Positions 1 through 9,141 are shown, counted from the stretch's first letter. The stretch is DNA of 64,000 nucleotides from an uncultured Eubacteriales bacterium (GCA_934433485.1 CAKRZR010000010.1:18689-82688); one strand, 5' to 3'. Notes: generated by a model from the sequence alone, not told the origin. Numbers and translations are program-made.

Positions 1-1212
1 CTCGAGCTTTACGCCGGAGATCGGTCCATGGATCACCGTGGAATACATCGCGAACCCGTGGTACTGCCCGATCTCCTCCATGTAGACCGGCGCGGGCATA
101 GGGATCGGGGCGGCAGTTTCGCGGACCGCGCGGCAGATCGGCGCCGATTCCGTGAGATGCACCTTGCCGTACGCCGCCTTTTCGCTGTTCTTGACCGTCA
201 GCGGCGGCAGCTTGATCCCCTCGTACTCCTCCACGAGCGCGCGCATGGCCAGATACGTCGGCGTGATGTCCCCGGCCTCGGTCAGCGGCGCGTTATAGTC
301 GTAGCTGGTGATCGTCGGCTGGTACACGCCCGTATGGTTCGCGCCGTTCGTAAAGCCGAAATTCGTGCCGCCGTGGAACATATAGAAGTTCAGCGACGCG
401 CCGTAATCGAGCATTTCGCGGAAGCAGTCGATGATCTCGGAGGTCGGACGCACGTGATGCTCCTCATACCAGTGATCGAACCAGCCGCTCCAGAATTCGC
501 CGCACATGGTCGGGCCCATCGAGCGGTTGCCTTTTTTGCGGAAATCGTTGAGGGCGTCGAAATTCTGCTTTGCGCGGGAGCCGAAATTCGCCACGGACAG
601 GTATTCCGGCAGCGTGCCGCCGTTTAACATCCAATCGCACGCGCCGTCCGAGGTGAAGAGCAGGCAGTCCACGCCGCATTCGCGGTAGATGTCCACCACG
701 GCGCGCATGTAATCGTGGTCGTTGCCGTAGCTGCCGTACTCGTTTTCGATTTGCACCATCACCACATTGCCGCCGCGCGTGGACAGCCGGTCACCCACCT
801 CGTCAAAAAGCGCGTGATAGTACCGGCGCACCTTTTCGATGTACGCGGGATCGTTGCAGCGGAGCGCGATCTTGTCGTATTTTAAGAGCCATGCCGGCAG
901 TCCGCCGAAGTCCCATTCCGAGCAGATGTACGGACCCGGCCGCAGGATCACGTTGAGCCCGAGCTCTGCCGCAAGATCGATGTACGCGGCGAGATCCAGC
1001 ATGCCGGTGAAGTCGAATTTGCCCTCCTCCGGCTCATGCAGGTTCCAGCAGGTGTACGTTTCGAGTGTATTGAAGCCGCATTCCCTCAGCTTCATGAGCC
1101 GGTCGCGCCAGTATTCCCGCGGGATCCGGAAATAGTGCATCGCGCCCGAGATGATCCGGTACGGCTTGCCGTCCAGATAGAACTGTTTTTCGTCGTAGGT
1201 CAGAATTGCCAT
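1..1212 (-). CDS. GH35 beta-galactosidase (3' end beyond window)
   Basis: Retaining glycoside hydrolase family 35 enzyme that removes terminal beta-galactose. The visible 404 codons begin MAILTYDEKQFYLDGKPYRI and carry the GH35 TIM-barrel landmarks: GAMHYFRIP near residue 25, RPGPYICSEWDFGG near 90, the acid/base Glu in QIENEYGSYG (about residue 155) and the nucleophile Glu in MCGEFWSGWFDHW (about residue 238). The start at 1212 is set by AGGGAGGT a few bases upstream. No signal peptide is visible, so it is probably cytoplasmic and acts on imported galactosides. The reading frame runs off the left edge, so C-terminal domains are unseen. A TATAAT-like box lies upstream on the same strand (1249-1244). 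Confidence 0.93.
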   Translation of the reverse strand, partial: MAILTYDEKQFYLDGKPYRIISGAMHYFRIPREYWRDRLMKLRECGFNTLETYTCWNLHEPEEGKFDFTGMLDLAAYIDLAAELGLNVILRPGPYICSEWDFGGLPAWLLKYDKIALRCNDPAYIEKVRRYYHALFDEVGDRLSTRGGNVVMVQIENEYGSYGNDHDYMRAVVDIYRECGVDCLLFTSDGACDWMLNGGTLPEYLSVANFGSRAKQNFDALNDFRKKGNRSMGPTMCGEFWSGWFDHWYEEHHVRPTSEIIDCFREMLDYGASLNFYMFHGGTNFGFTNGANHTGVYQPTITSYDYNAPLTEAGDITPTYLAMRALVEEYEGIKLPPLTVKNSEKAAYGKVHLTESAPICRAVRETAAPIPMPAPVYMEEIGQYHGFAMYSTVIHGPISGVKLE

Positions 1213-1243
1213 AAGTACCTCCCTGGCAGTGTTTTTCTCCTGT

Positions 1244-1272
1244 ATTATACCATAGATGGCGCGAAATTGCTA
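1244..1272 (-). promoter_or_regulatory. Putative promoter of the GH35 gene
   Basis: The minus strand reads TATAAT at 1249-1244, with only a weak -35 (TAGCAA, 1272-1267) at 17 bp. It lies about 30 bp upstream of the GH35 start. Confidence 0.45.
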
Positions 1273-1375
1273 CTGGAAAACGGTGTGGAAAGTGAAAATT
1301 CCCGCGAAATTTCCCGTCAAAAGAGCGCATCGGACAAAAAAATCGCGAATCGGCGGATTTTTTTCGCAAAACCTA

Positions 1376-1404
1376 TTGCAATTCTCCGGAAAATGCGCTA
1401 TAAT
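1376..1404 (+). promoter_or_regulatory. Promoter of tRNA-Ala
   Basis: TTGCAA at 1376-1381, a 17 bp spacer and TATAAT at 1399-1404, ending 16 bp before the first tRNA base. Confidence 0.8.
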
Positions 1405-1420
1405 AAGAGCGTTCCGATAT

Positions 1421-1493
1421 GGGGCATTAGCTCAGCTGGGAGAGCGCAAGGTTCGCAATCTTGAGGTCAGGGGTTCGATCCCCCTATGCTCCA
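1421..1493 (+). tRNA. tRNA-Ala (anticodon CGC)
   Basis: A complete 73-nt cloverleaf. The 7-bp acceptor stem GGGGCAT/ATGCTCC contains the G3-U70 wobble that is the alanine identity element. The D arm is GCTC..GAGC, the anticodon stem CAAGG/TCTTG closes loop TTCGCAA (anticodon CGC, reading GCG), and the T arm is AGGGG TTCGATC CCCCT. CCA is not encoded; six T residues follow the discriminator A and probably help end transcription. GCG is a frequent alanine codon in neighbouring genes, which fits a dedicated CGC isoacceptor. Confidence 0.95.
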
Positions 1494-1610
1494 TTTTTTG
1501 TTTTTCATTTTCCTTTTCTTTTTGCAGAAGATCCGGTATCGTGTCCCAGAGGATGCGCCGCCGGATTTTTGCGTTTGTGTGGTGAAATTTACAAAAAAAC
1601 AAAAAAATTA

Positions 1611-1639
1611 TTGACAAACCTCGATGAATCTGCTATCAT
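1611..1639 (+). promoter_or_regulatory. Promoter of SBP gene at 1677
   Basis: Consensus TTGACA (1611-1616), 17 bp spacer, TATCAT (1634-1639). The ribosome binding site GAGGT follows at 1666-1670. Confidence 0.85.
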
Positions 1640-1676
1640 AACTATGGAATTATTTGCAGAAAACTGAGGTATACCT

Positions 1677-3128
1677 ATGCATAAAACAAAACGCACTCTG
1701 ACGCTGCTGCTTGCCGCGCTGCTCCTGTCCGCCTGCTCCGGCGGGAACACAACCGACACGACAGCGGACGGCACGACCGATGCCACAGTCGATACCGCGG
1801 AAACCGCGCCGGTCGAGACGGAGATCACCGTGGAGCTGCCGGACAAGAACTACGGCGACGCCGAGGTGATGTTCTTAACGGTACAGAACACGGGTATGGA
1901 TCAGTATTCGTCGCACGAGATCTACGCGGACGAGATGAACGGGCAGCTGCTCAACGACGCGGTGTACGTGCGCAACGGACAGGTGGAAAAGGCGCTCGGC
2001 GTACGGATCGCGGAATCGAAGCAGCCGGACGCGGAAAAGGTCGCGCGCAGCAATCTCGTCGCCGGGGACACGACGTTTGACGTAGTGATGCCGTACATGA
2101 ACCGCGCCATTGACCTCGCGACAGAGGGCCTTTTGACGGATCTGTCCACGGTGCCGTATCTGGCGTTGGGCAAGCCGTGGTGGGACGGGCGTGTGACAAA
2201 GGACATGGTGATCGCGGACAAGGTGTTCTTCTCGACGGGGGATATTTCCATTCTCGACAACGAATGCACGATGGTGATGTTCTTCAACAAGGATCTCGTG
2301 ACGGATTATTCCCTGGAAAGCCCGTATACGCTGGTGCGCGAGAAGCAGTGGACGATCGACAAGGTGGGCGAAATGGCGGCCGCTGTGACGCAGGACGTGG
2401 ACGGCGACGGCAAAATGACAAACGACGACGCGTGGGGGCTGACCTCTGCGTTCAACGCGCCGGTTTCGTTCTATTTCGCGTCCGGGGAGCGGATCGTGAA
2501 TAAGGACGCGGACGGCAATCTGCAATTCTGTCTCGGTACCGACCGGAGCGTGGACGTGCTGACGAAGGTGTTTTCGCTCTGCCTCGGCGACGACGCGCTG
2601 TACAACGCCGGCTACGGCGACGCGGTGACGATCTTCAACGAGGGGCGCGCGCTGTTTGTGACGTTCGCTCTGACGGACATCAGCGGACTGCGCGAATCGG
2701 AATACGGCTTCGGCATCCTGCCATATCCGCTGTTCGACGAGGCGCAGAGCGAGTACAACAATCTGATCAGCACGGGGCTTGTGCCAACGGCGAGCGTGCC
2801 GTACAACAATACGGATCCGGAAATGACCGGCGCGACCCTCGAGGCGATGGCGTACTACTCCGTGGACACGCTGACGGCGGCGTACTACGACAGCGCGCTG
2901 AAATCCCGCTACGTCCGCGACGAGGAATCGGGCGAGATGCTCGACATCATCTTCTCCACGCGCGTCTACGACCTCGGGTTCATCTTCAACTGGGGCGGCG
3001 CGGGTGAGATGATCACGAAAATGTATCAGAACAAGCAGACGGACTTCGTCTCCAAATGGGAATCCATCAAGCCCGCCGCCGAATCCGCCATGGCGCAGGC
3101 CATTGACGTATTTGCGCAGCTTAAGTAA
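1677..3128 (+). CDS. Extracellular solute-binding lipoprotein (ABC type, sugar-like)
   Basis: 483-residue surface lipoprotein of the large UgpB-like ABC solute-binding class. It has a signal peptide with lipobox LLSAC (Cys20), a Thr/Glu-rich linker, then LPDKNYGDAEVMFL and the motif NDAVYVRNGQVEKAL shared by the SBPs of this window. A loop DVDGDGKMTNDD near residue 240 has Ca-binding EF-hand-like spacing. The family captures oligosaccharides or peptides for an ABC importer. No permease or ATPase gene is adjacent, and the gene has its own promoter, so it is an orphan SBP. The substrate cannot be read from the sequence. Confidence 0.9.
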   Translation: MHKTKRTLTLLLAALLLSACSGGNTTDTTADGTTDATVDTAETAPVETEITVELPDKNYGDAEVMFLTVQNTGMDQYSSHEIYADEMNGQLLNDAVYVRNGQVEKALGVRIAESKQPDAEKVARSNLVAGDTTFDVVMPYMNRAIDLATEGLLTDLSTVPYLALGKPWWDGRVTKDMVIADKVFFSTGDISILDNECTMVMFFNKDLVTDYSLESPYTLVREKQWTIDKVGEMAAAVTQDVDGDGKMTNDDAWGLTSAFNAPVSFYFASGERIVNKDADGNLQFCLGTDRSVDVLTKVFSLCLGDDALYNAGYGDAVTIFNEGRALFVTFALTDISGLRESEYGFGILPYPLFDEAQSEYNNLISTGLVPTASVPYNNTDPEMTGATLEAMAYYSVDTLTAAYYDSALKSRYVRDEESGEMLDIIFSTRVYDLGFIFNWGGAGEMITKMYQNKQTDFVSKWESIKPAAESAMAQAIDVFAQLK

Positions 3129-3129
3129 G

Positions 3130-3460
3130 GGACGCGGGGGGAACGGGGGAACGCGGCTTTTTGAAAAAAGCCTGGCAAAAACTTTTATGAAAAAGATGGA
3201 CAGGATTTAGTCTGTGCAAGTCTGGGCTTTGACTATAGTCTGTGCGGTTTTTTTCAAAAGGCATCTGGTTCTCACGTTTCGCACCTACTTTACCTTACGA
3301 TAGGCGGTATTCTTCATTACATAACGTGCTGTAAGGGCGATTTGCAATCACTTCGTCCAGATTTGCACCAAACGACATCTATCCCATTCATTCACAAAAG
3401 TTCTTGCGGGAGCTGGAACGAACAAGTTCGTTCTTCAAAAGCGACCGTATCCCCTTTCTA
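3130..3460. repeat. Intergenic modular repeat, forward and reverse units (copy 1)
   Basis: The whole gap between the SBP and the oxidoreductase is repeat. A forward unit (3130-3222) runs GGGGGAACG, CGGCTTTTTGA, a short hairpin, GGCAAAAACTTTTATGA, then GTCTGTGCAAGTC. A reverse-complement unit (3355-3457) runs ATTTGCACCAAACGA, CAAAAGTTCTTGCGGG, the palindrome GAACGAACAAGTTCGTTC (3416-3433), then CAAAAGCGACCG. The reverse unit ends just before the ribosome binding site of the next gene. The 130 bp between the units contain no recognised gene. Confidence 0.85.
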
Positions 3461-3474
3461 CGGAGGTAAATCAT

Positions 3475-4563
3475 ATGGAAAAACTCAGAATAGGCATCAT
3501 CGGCACAGGCGGGATTGCGCATGCGCACGCGAGCTCGTACAAGGCGTTTGACGACGTCGAGGTTGTAGCGGGCGCGGACATCATTCCGGGCAAGGCGCGG
3601 AAATTCCTCGACAGCTTTGGCTGGACGAACGCGACGGCGTACGACTCCTGCGAGGAATTGTGCAAGCGGGACGACATCGACGCGGTGTCCATCTGCACGT
3701 ACAACAGCCAGCACGCGGTCTGCGCGATCATGGCGCTGGAATCCGGCAAGCACGTACTATTGGAGAAGCCGATGTGCGTCACGCTGGAGGAAGGACTTGC
3801 CATCATGCGCGCGGAGAAGAAGAGCGGCAAGATCCTGACCATCGGTTTCCAACCGCGGTACAACAACAACTGCCGGAAGATCAAGCGGATCGTGGAATCC
3901 GGGGAGCTGGGCAAGGTGTACTACGTCCAGATCGGCGGCAGCCGTCGGCGCGGGATTCCGGGCAGCACGTTCATTGAGAAGGACAAGGCAGTGTTCGGCG
4001 CGATCGGCGACCTCGGCTGCTACTCGCTCGATCTGTCCCTCAACTCCATCGGGTATCCCAAGCCCCTGTCCGTGTCCGCGTACACGAGCGACTATTTCGG
4101 CAAGAACCCGAAGTACTACGGCGAGGCGAACCGCTTCTCCGTGGACGATTTCTCCGCGGCGTTCATCCGTCTGGAGGGCGACATCATTCTTGACTACCGC
4201 ATGGCGTGGGCAATGCACATGGACATCTGCTCCGACTTTGTGATCCTCGGCACGGACGCGGGTCTGAAAGCGACGGCGCCGCACCCGAATCCGCTGTGGG
4301 GCTCCATCATCGACGGCAGCATCTCCGGACTCTACCTCATGCACGATCAGTGCGGAGAGCCGGTCACGACCCCGCTTTCCCTGGAAGCCACCAATTACAA
4401 TATTTTCCAGATGAAGGTGCGCGATTTCGTAGACGCCGTCAAGGAACACCGTCCGGCGCCGATCCCGACGAGCCAGATCATCTACAACCAGGCGATCATC
4501 GACGCGATGCTCATCTCCGCAAGAGAGAAAGAGGAGATCAAGATCGAGATCCCGGAGATCTGA
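3475..4563 (+). CDS. Gfo/Idh/MocA family NAD(P)-dependent oxidoreductase
   Basis: 362-residue soluble dehydrogenase. The N-terminal Rossmann fold starts RIGIIGTGGIAHAHASSY (GxGxxA with the family His), and the conserved EKP motif appears in LLEKPMCVTLEEG near residue 100. The C-terminal half holds the alpha/beta substrate domain (LGCYSLDLSLNSIGYP). The family oxidises sugars, inositols and similar polyols, or acts in glycoside cleavage. The start at 3475 follows GGAGGT with good spacing. It lies between solute-binding proteins, which suggests a role in sugar use, but the substrate is not predictable. Confidence 0.92.
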   Translation: MEKLRIGIIGTGGIAHAHASSYKAFDDVEVVAGADIIPGKARKFLDSFGWTNATAYDSCEELCKRDDIDAVSICTYNSQHAVCAIMALESGKHVLLEKPMCVTLEEGLAIMRAEKKSGKILTIGFQPRYNNNCRKIKRIVESGELGKVYYVQIGGSRRRGIPGSTFIEKDKAVFGAIGDLGCYSLDLSLNSIGYPKPLSVSAYTSDYFGKNPKYYGEANRFSVDDFSAAFIRLEGDIILDYRMAWAMHMDICSDFVILGTDAGLKATAPHPNPLWGSIIDGSISGLYLMHDQCGEPVTTPLSLEATNYNIFQMKVRDFVDAVKEHRPAPIPTSQIIYNQAIIDAMLISAREKEEIKIEIPEI

Positions 4564-4597
4564 TTTCCATAATTTTTTCACAATTTCCACATACTTC

Positions 4598-4654
4598 TTG
4601 ACAAAATTGAACACCTGTGGTATACTGACTTCGTCAATACCACAGGCGTTTTTT
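4598..4654 (+). promoter_or_regulatory. Promoter overlapping a terminator-like hairpin (SBP 4675)
   Basis: TTGACA (4598-4603), 17 bp, TATACT (4621-4626). The -10 lies in a perfect inverted repeat: CCTGTGGTAT (4614-4623) pairs with ATACCACAGG (4637-4646). An inner TGAC/GTCA pair closes the hairpin and a T-run follows at 4649-4655. The same DNA can therefore end read-through from the upstream oxidoreductase and start the SBP transcript; the arms could also be an operator. Confidence 0.8.
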
Positions 4655-4674
4655 TGCGTAAAGGAGTACAAACT

Positions 4675-6165
4675 GTGAAGAAAGCTACAATTGTAACGAT
4701 TTTGGCGTCGGCACTGCTGCTCTCGTCTCTTGCCGGGTGCGGACAGGGAAGCGAGAAGGAAACGGTCGGGAGCGAGACCACACCGAGCGCGACCGCGAAT
4801 ACGGAGACGGAATCCGAAACAGCGCTGACCCGCGAAAACACGCCTGACACCCTGCCCGCGGATCTCGATTTCGGCGGCGAGGACATCCGGATCCTGTACC
4901 GCGGCGGCGATCATGACGTGCAGGTCGAGATCACGGCGGAGGACACCGGCGACGTGGTGGATTCCTCCATCTTCAACCGGAACATCGCCGTGGAGGACCG
5001 GCTGAACATCAAGCTGCAGTACGAGCCGACCACGGACGACATCCACAACGGTCCCACGACGAACGATCTGGTCAAGGCGGCGGTGGCGGCAGGCGATCCG
5101 GTATACGATCTGTTCGCGAACCACATGAGCCAGACCACGCCGCTGGTGCTGACGCAGCATTTCTACAATCTGTACGCGCAGCCGTACCTCGATTTCGAAA
5201 TGCCGTGGTGGAACCAGTCCTTCAAGGAGCAGGTCACGCTGAACGGCAAGAACTACATGGCGGCGGGCGACATCAGCCAGACAATGCTGCGCGGCACGTA
5301 TGTAACGATCATGAACAAGGCCGTTTTGGATGAATATTACAACGGATACGACGTCTACGATACGGTGCGCTCCGGCGGCTGGACGTTTGACGAATTCCTC
5401 CGTCTGGCGGATATGTACCACGATGTAAACGGCGACGGCAAGGCGGATGAGAACGACATTTACGGCGTCATCCGCGACCGGATCGGTATCGTCAACGACG
5501 CGCTGATCGGCTCGTTCGACATTCCGCTTGTGACAAACGACGGCAGCGGTCTGAAGGTCGTATTCAACAGCGAAAAGACCATCAATTTCATCGAACGGAT
5601 GCAGACGCTGTGCTACACGAACAATTACGCGATCTCGCAGGAATTCGATCAGCTGCAGAACAAGCTCATGGACGGCACCGCGCTCATGGTGATCTACCGT
5701 TTGAGCCTGACCGAGGCACTGCGCGACATGGAAGCGGACTACATGATCCTGCCCTGCCCGAAATATGACGAGGCGCAGCAGAAATACTGCGGCTTCACGC
5801 ACAACGGCTTCTCCGTGTTCTGCATTCCGGTGAGTGCCGCCAATCCGGACATCTCCGCGGCGACACTGGAGGCACTGTGCGCGGAATCGTACCGGCACTG
5901 CACGATGGCGTACTACGAAACGACGGTCAAGGGCAAGCTGGCGCGCGACGGGGAGACCGCGGAGATGATCGACCTCATCCACGAGGGCATCCGCTTCGAC
6001 TTCGGCTACGTATATTCCGCAAGCCTGGAGAACATCATCCAGATCCCGCGCAGCCACATCAACAACAATCAGACCTCCAAGGGCGCGTCCATTCTGGCTA
6101 CGAAGGTCGCGCTGTCCGAGGCAAAGCTGCCGGAGCTGCTCGCCGCCTTTGACGAGTTGAAATAA
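4675..6165 (+). CDS. Extracellular solute-binding lipoprotein (tandem paralogue 1)
   Basis: 496-residue SBP lipoprotein. A GTG start at 4675 is chosen because AAGGAG (4661-4666) is 8 bp away; an in-frame TTG at 4654 lies before that site and is unlikely. The lipobox LAGC gives Cys22. After an acidic linker come LPADLDFGGEDIRILYRGG, NRNIAVEDRLNIKL and a Ca-type loop DVNGDGKADENDIYG near residue 248. It is clearly paralogous to the next gene over its full length, including repeated stretches such as YMAAGDISQTMLRGTYV and YCGFTHNGFSVFCIP. No ABC partner genes are adjacent. Confidence 0.9.
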   Translation: MKKATIVTILASALLLSSLAGCGQGSEKETVGSETTPSATANTETESETALTRENTPDTLPADLDFGGEDIRILYRGGDHDVQVEITAEDTGDVVDSSIFNRNIAVEDRLNIKLQYEPTTDDIHNGPTTNDLVKAAVAAGDPVYDLFANHMSQTTPLVLTQHFYNLYAQPYLDFEMPWWNQSFKEQVTLNGKNYMAAGDISQTMLRGTYVTIMNKAVLDEYYNGYDVYDTVRSGGWTFDEFLRLADMYHDVNGDGKADENDIYGVIRDRIGIVNDALIGSFDIPLVTNDGSGLKVVFNSEKTINFIERMQTLCYTNNYAISQEFDQLQNKLMDGTALMVIYRLSLTEALRDMEADYMILPCPKYDEAQQKYCGFTHNGFSVFCIPVSAANPDISAATLEALCAESYRHCTMAYYETTVKGKLARDGETAEMIDLIHEGIRFDFGYVYSASLENIIQIPRSHINNNQTSKGASILATKVALSEAKLPELLAAFDELK

Positions 6166-6199
6166 TGCGGGATTCACTTTCGCAATTTTTCCGGACACC

Positions 6200-6256
6200 T
6201 TGACAAAATCAAACGCCTGTGGTATACTTGATTTGGCAATACCACAGGCGTTTTTG
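6200..6256 (+). promoter_or_regulatory. Second promoter overlapping a terminator-like hairpin (SBP 6277)
   Basis: TTGACA (6200-6205), 17 bp, TATACT (6223-6228). The inverted repeat CGCCTGTGGTAT / ATACCACAGGCG surrounds the -10 and is followed by a T-run. The layout repeats the one upstream of the paralogue at 4598-4654, so the control region was duplicated with the gene. Confidence 0.8.
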
Positions 6257-6276
6257 AATAAAAGGAGTAGAAAATT

Positions 6277-7779
6277 GTGAAAAAAGCTACATTTGTAACG
6301 ATTCTCGCGGCGCTGATGATCGCGTCCTCCCTTACCTTCACCGGCTGCGGACAGAGCGGGAGCGACGAGACCAAGGGCACGGAAACAACGCCATCCGAGG
6401 CGCTCTCGACGGATACGGAAAAAGAGGAAGAGACGGTGCAGGGTCGTGAAAACACGCCCGACACGCTGCCCATGGATCTCGATTTCGGCGGCGAGGAGAT
6501 CTGCATTCTCCACCGCGGCGGGGACCATGACGTGCAGGTCGAGATCACGGCGGACAACACCGGCGACGTGGTGGATTCCTCCATTTTCAACCGGAACATC
6601 TCCGTGGAGGATCGGCTGAACGTCAAGCTTACCTACGTGGGAACGACCGATGAGATCCACGGCATGGACCAGATCAAGGTACTGATGCCGGCTGCCATCA
6701 ACGCGGGCGACCCCGTGTACGACCTCATCGCGAGCCACATGAGCCAGATGACGCCGTACGTACTGCAGCAGTATTTTCTCAATCTGAACGCGCAGCCGTA
6801 TCTCGATTTTGAAATGCCGTGGTGGAATCCGTCCTTCCGCGAGCAGATCACGCTGAACGGTAAGAACTACATGGCGGCGGGCGACATCAGCCAGACGATG
6901 CTGCGCGGCACGTACGTGACGATCCTGAACAAATCCGTGCTGAACGAGTACCACACGGGCTACGATCCGTATGAAACGGTACGCGCCGGCGGCTGGACGT
7001 ACGACGAGGTGCTCCGGCTTGCGGACATCTACCACGACGTAAACGGCGATGGCAAGGCGGATGTGAGCGACATCTACGGCTTCATCCGGGACGCGGTCGG
7101 CATCGTCAACGACGCGCTGGTCGGTTCGTTTGACATTCCGCTGGTCGAGAACGAGGGGGACACGCTGAAGATCGTGTTCAACAGCGAAAAGACGATCGGC
7201 TTCATCGAAAAGGCGCAGGTCCTCTTCTACGAAAACAACTACGCGATCAAGCAGGAGTACGTCGATCTTGCGAACAAGCTCATGGACGACACCGCGCTGA
7301 TGACGATCTTCCGCCTGAGCCTGACCGACTCCCTGCGCGACATGGAGGCGGACTACATGATCCTGCCGTGTCCGAAGTACGACGAAGCACAGCAGAACTA
7401 TTGCGGCTTCACGCACAACGGCTTCTCCGTGTTCTGCATCCCGGTGACGTGCGCCACTCCGGACATCGCCGCGGCGACACTGGAGGCCCTGTGCGCGGAA
7501 TCGTACCGGACCTGCACGCTGGCGTACTATGAGACGACGATCAAGGGCAAGCTGGCGCGCGACACCGCCACCGCGGAGATGCTCGACCTCATCCACGCGG
7601 GCGTGCGCTTCGACTTCGGCTACGTATATTCCGCAAGCCTTGCCGACCTGATCCAGATCCCGCGCAACCACATCAACAACGGGAAGACCTCCAAGGGCGC
7701 CTCCACGCTGGCAAAGAAGGTCGAGTTGTCCGAAAAGAAGCTCCCGGCACTGCTCGAGGCGTTTGAGAACCTCCAGTAA
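6277..7779 (+). CDS. Extracellular solute-binding lipoprotein (tandem paralogue 2)
   Basis: 500-residue SBP lipoprotein starting at GTG 6277 behind AAAGGAG. The signal peptide ends in lipobox TGC (Cys24). It shares most of its sequence with the upstream SBP: LPMDLDFGGEEICILHRGG, the DVNGDGKADVSDIYGF loop near residue 253, and a C terminus with QIPRNHINNGKTSKGAS. The duplication includes the promoter-hairpin. A strong terminator follows. The substrate is unknown; two close copies with separate promoters suggest related ligands or different expression levels. Confidence 0.9.
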   Translation: MKKATFVTILAALMIASSLTFTGCGQSGSDETKGTETTPSEALSTDTEKEEETVQGRENTPDTLPMDLDFGGEEICILHRGGDHDVQVEITADNTGDVVDSSIFNRNISVEDRLNVKLTYVGTTDEIHGMDQIKVLMPAAINAGDPVYDLIASHMSQMTPYVLQQYFLNLNAQPYLDFEMPWWNPSFREQITLNGKNYMAAGDISQTMLRGTYVTILNKSVLNEYHTGYDPYETVRAGGWTYDEVLRLADIYHDVNGDGKADVSDIYGFIRDAVGIVNDALVGSFDIPLVENEGDTLKIVFNSEKTIGFIEKAQVLFYENNYAIKQEYVDLANKLMDDTALMTIFRLSLTDSLRDMEADYMILPCPKYDEAQQNYCGFTHNGFSVFCIPVTCATPDIAAATLEALCAESYRTCTLAYYETTIKGKLARDTATAEMLDLIHAGVRFDFGYVYSASLADLIQIPRNHINNGKTSKGASTLAKKVELSEKKLPALLEAFENLQ

Positions 7780-7800
7780 AACCGCATACATACTTGGGGA

Positions 7801-7834
7801 CACAGTGGTTTTCTCGCGAAAATCACTGTGTTTT
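7801..7834 (+). terminator. Rho-independent terminator of SBP 6277
   Basis: 13-bp stem (7801-7813 with 7818-7830, one G-T pair), 4-nt loop, then TTTT. Confidence 0.85.
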
Positions 7835-7848
7835 CTCATGCAATTCTC

Positions 7849-7877
7849 TTGACAAACGACCGTGCCGCGTGTATACT
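7849..7877 (+). promoter_or_regulatory. Strong promoter-like site upstream of the XRE regulator
   Basis: TTGACA (7849-7854), 17 bp, TATACT (7872-7877). It lies 240 bp before the regulator start, so it would give a long leader. A second TATACT at 8044-8049 with a weak -35 is an alternative nearer start. The 7880-8117 stretch otherwise shows no gene. Confidence 0.65.
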
Positions 7878-8117
7878 ATAAAGTAAGAAAAACGACTGTT
7901 TTGCATCGCTCGCTACCGAATAAACGGCGCGTTCGGCGGATCATCTGCCCGATTTCCGCGTGTTTTCCGCAAAAATACGCCACCGCAACCGCCGGTTGAC
8001 AGATTTTCCGGTCGATTTGGTGGCATGCAACCGCCAGTTCTGCTATACTGTAGGCACCGAAGCGGAGATTGCAGATGAGACGCCGCACGGATTTTTGAAA
8101 ATAAGGAGTAATACAAT

Positions 8118-9116
8118 ATGATACTCGCAGACAAAATTATCGCGCTGCGCAAAAAAGCGGGCTGGTCGCAGGAGGAGCTTGCGGAAAAGCTGGGCGTGAC
8201 CAGGCAGTCCGTATCGAAATGGGAGGGCGCGCAGTCGATCCCGGATATGGAGAAGCTTCTCACCTTGAGCCGGATATTCGGCGTATCCACGGACACACTG
8301 TTAAAGGATGAATTGGACCTTGCGGAGGGCGCGCCGGTGCAGGAGAGCGGAGCCGAAAAGGAAGGCGTACGCCGCGTCACCATGGAGGAAGCGCACGATT
8401 ACCTCGAAAAACGCCGCCACGCGTCCCCGCGGATCGCGCTTGCCACATTTCTCTGCATCCTCTCGCCGGCGCCGCTCATTTTCTTAGCCGGACTGTCGGA
8501 GAGTACGGGACTGTCGGAAAACGGCGCGACGGGTGCTGGACTGTGTCTGCTGTTGCTTATGCTGACCGGCGCCGTGGTGCTGTTCCAGAGATGCGGCGCG
8601 GCGGTGCGGGAATACGCCTTTCTCGACCGCGAACCGTTTGAGACCGTGTACGGCGTGTCCGGCATGGTGAAGGAACGGCGTGCGTCGTTCCGCGCGACAT
8701 ACGATCGCTGCAACACTGCCGGACTGGTGTTGTGCATTCTCGCCGTCCTGCCGCTGTTTGCCGCGATCTTTGTAGACGGCGCGGATATGCTGTATATCGG
8801 CGCGGTCTGCCTGCTTCTGCTCCTTGCCGCCTGCGGTGTGTATGCCTTTGTACGCGGCGGCGTATATGAGAGCGCGATGGATCGGCTCCTGGAGGAGGGC
8901 GACTACACGCGCGAGAACAAATCGAAATCCGCCGTCATCGGCACATTTTCCGCCGCGTACTGGCTCGTCACGACCGCGGTATTCTTCCTTGTCACCTATC
9001 TGCCCGCCGACGCGCCGCTTCTGACCTACAGGGACGGCTGGATCCTCTGGGCAGTCGCCGGCGTACTGTATGCCGCCCTTGTCACGGTGCTGCGGCAGTT
9101 CTGCGGCAGAAAATAA
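8118..9116 (+). CDS. XRE-family regulator with C-terminal membrane domain
   Basis: 332 residues. The N-terminal 60 form a classic HTH_3 domain (KIIALRKKAGWSQEELAEKL, then TRQSVSKWEGAQSIPDMEKL). A charged linker leads to five or six hydrophobic segments (for example FLCILSPAPLIFLAGL, GLCLLLLMLTGAVVLF, LLLLAACGVYAFV). The regulator is therefore tethered to the membrane, a known Bacillota architecture. The ribosome binding site AAGGAG sits 9 bp before the ATG. The small lipoprotein gene starts 25 bp downstream, so the two are probably co-transcribed; it may sense an envelope signal. The target is unknown. Confidence 0.88.
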   Translation: MILADKIIALRKKAGWSQEELAEKLGVTRQSVSKWEGAQSIPDMEKLLTLSRIFGVSTDTLLKDELDLAEGAPVQESGAEKEGVRRVTMEEAHDYLEKRRHASPRIALATFLCILSPAPLIFLAGLSESTGLSENGATGAGLCLLLLMLTGAVVLFQRCGAAVREYAFLDREPFETVYGVSGMVKERRASFRATYDRCNTAGLVLCILAVLPLFAAIFVDGADMLYIGAVCLLLLLAACGVYAFVRGGVYESAMDRLLEEGDYTRENKSKSAVIGTFSAAYWLVTTAVFFLVTYLPADAPLLTYRDGWILWAVAGVLYAALVTVLRQFCGRK

Positions 9117-9141
9117 AATATAGAAAAAGAGGTTTTCTTGC

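Noticed and set aside
4654..4674. TTG start for the first tandem SBP
   Set aside because: It precedes the AAGGAG site; GTG 4675 has correct spacing and matches the paralogue.
3757..7839. Minus-strand open frame of 1360 codons opposite several genes
   Set aside because: It lies antisense to the oxidoreductase and two SBPs, has His/Arg/Val-rich shadow composition and no domain. GC-rich codons in the real genes keep the opposite frame open.
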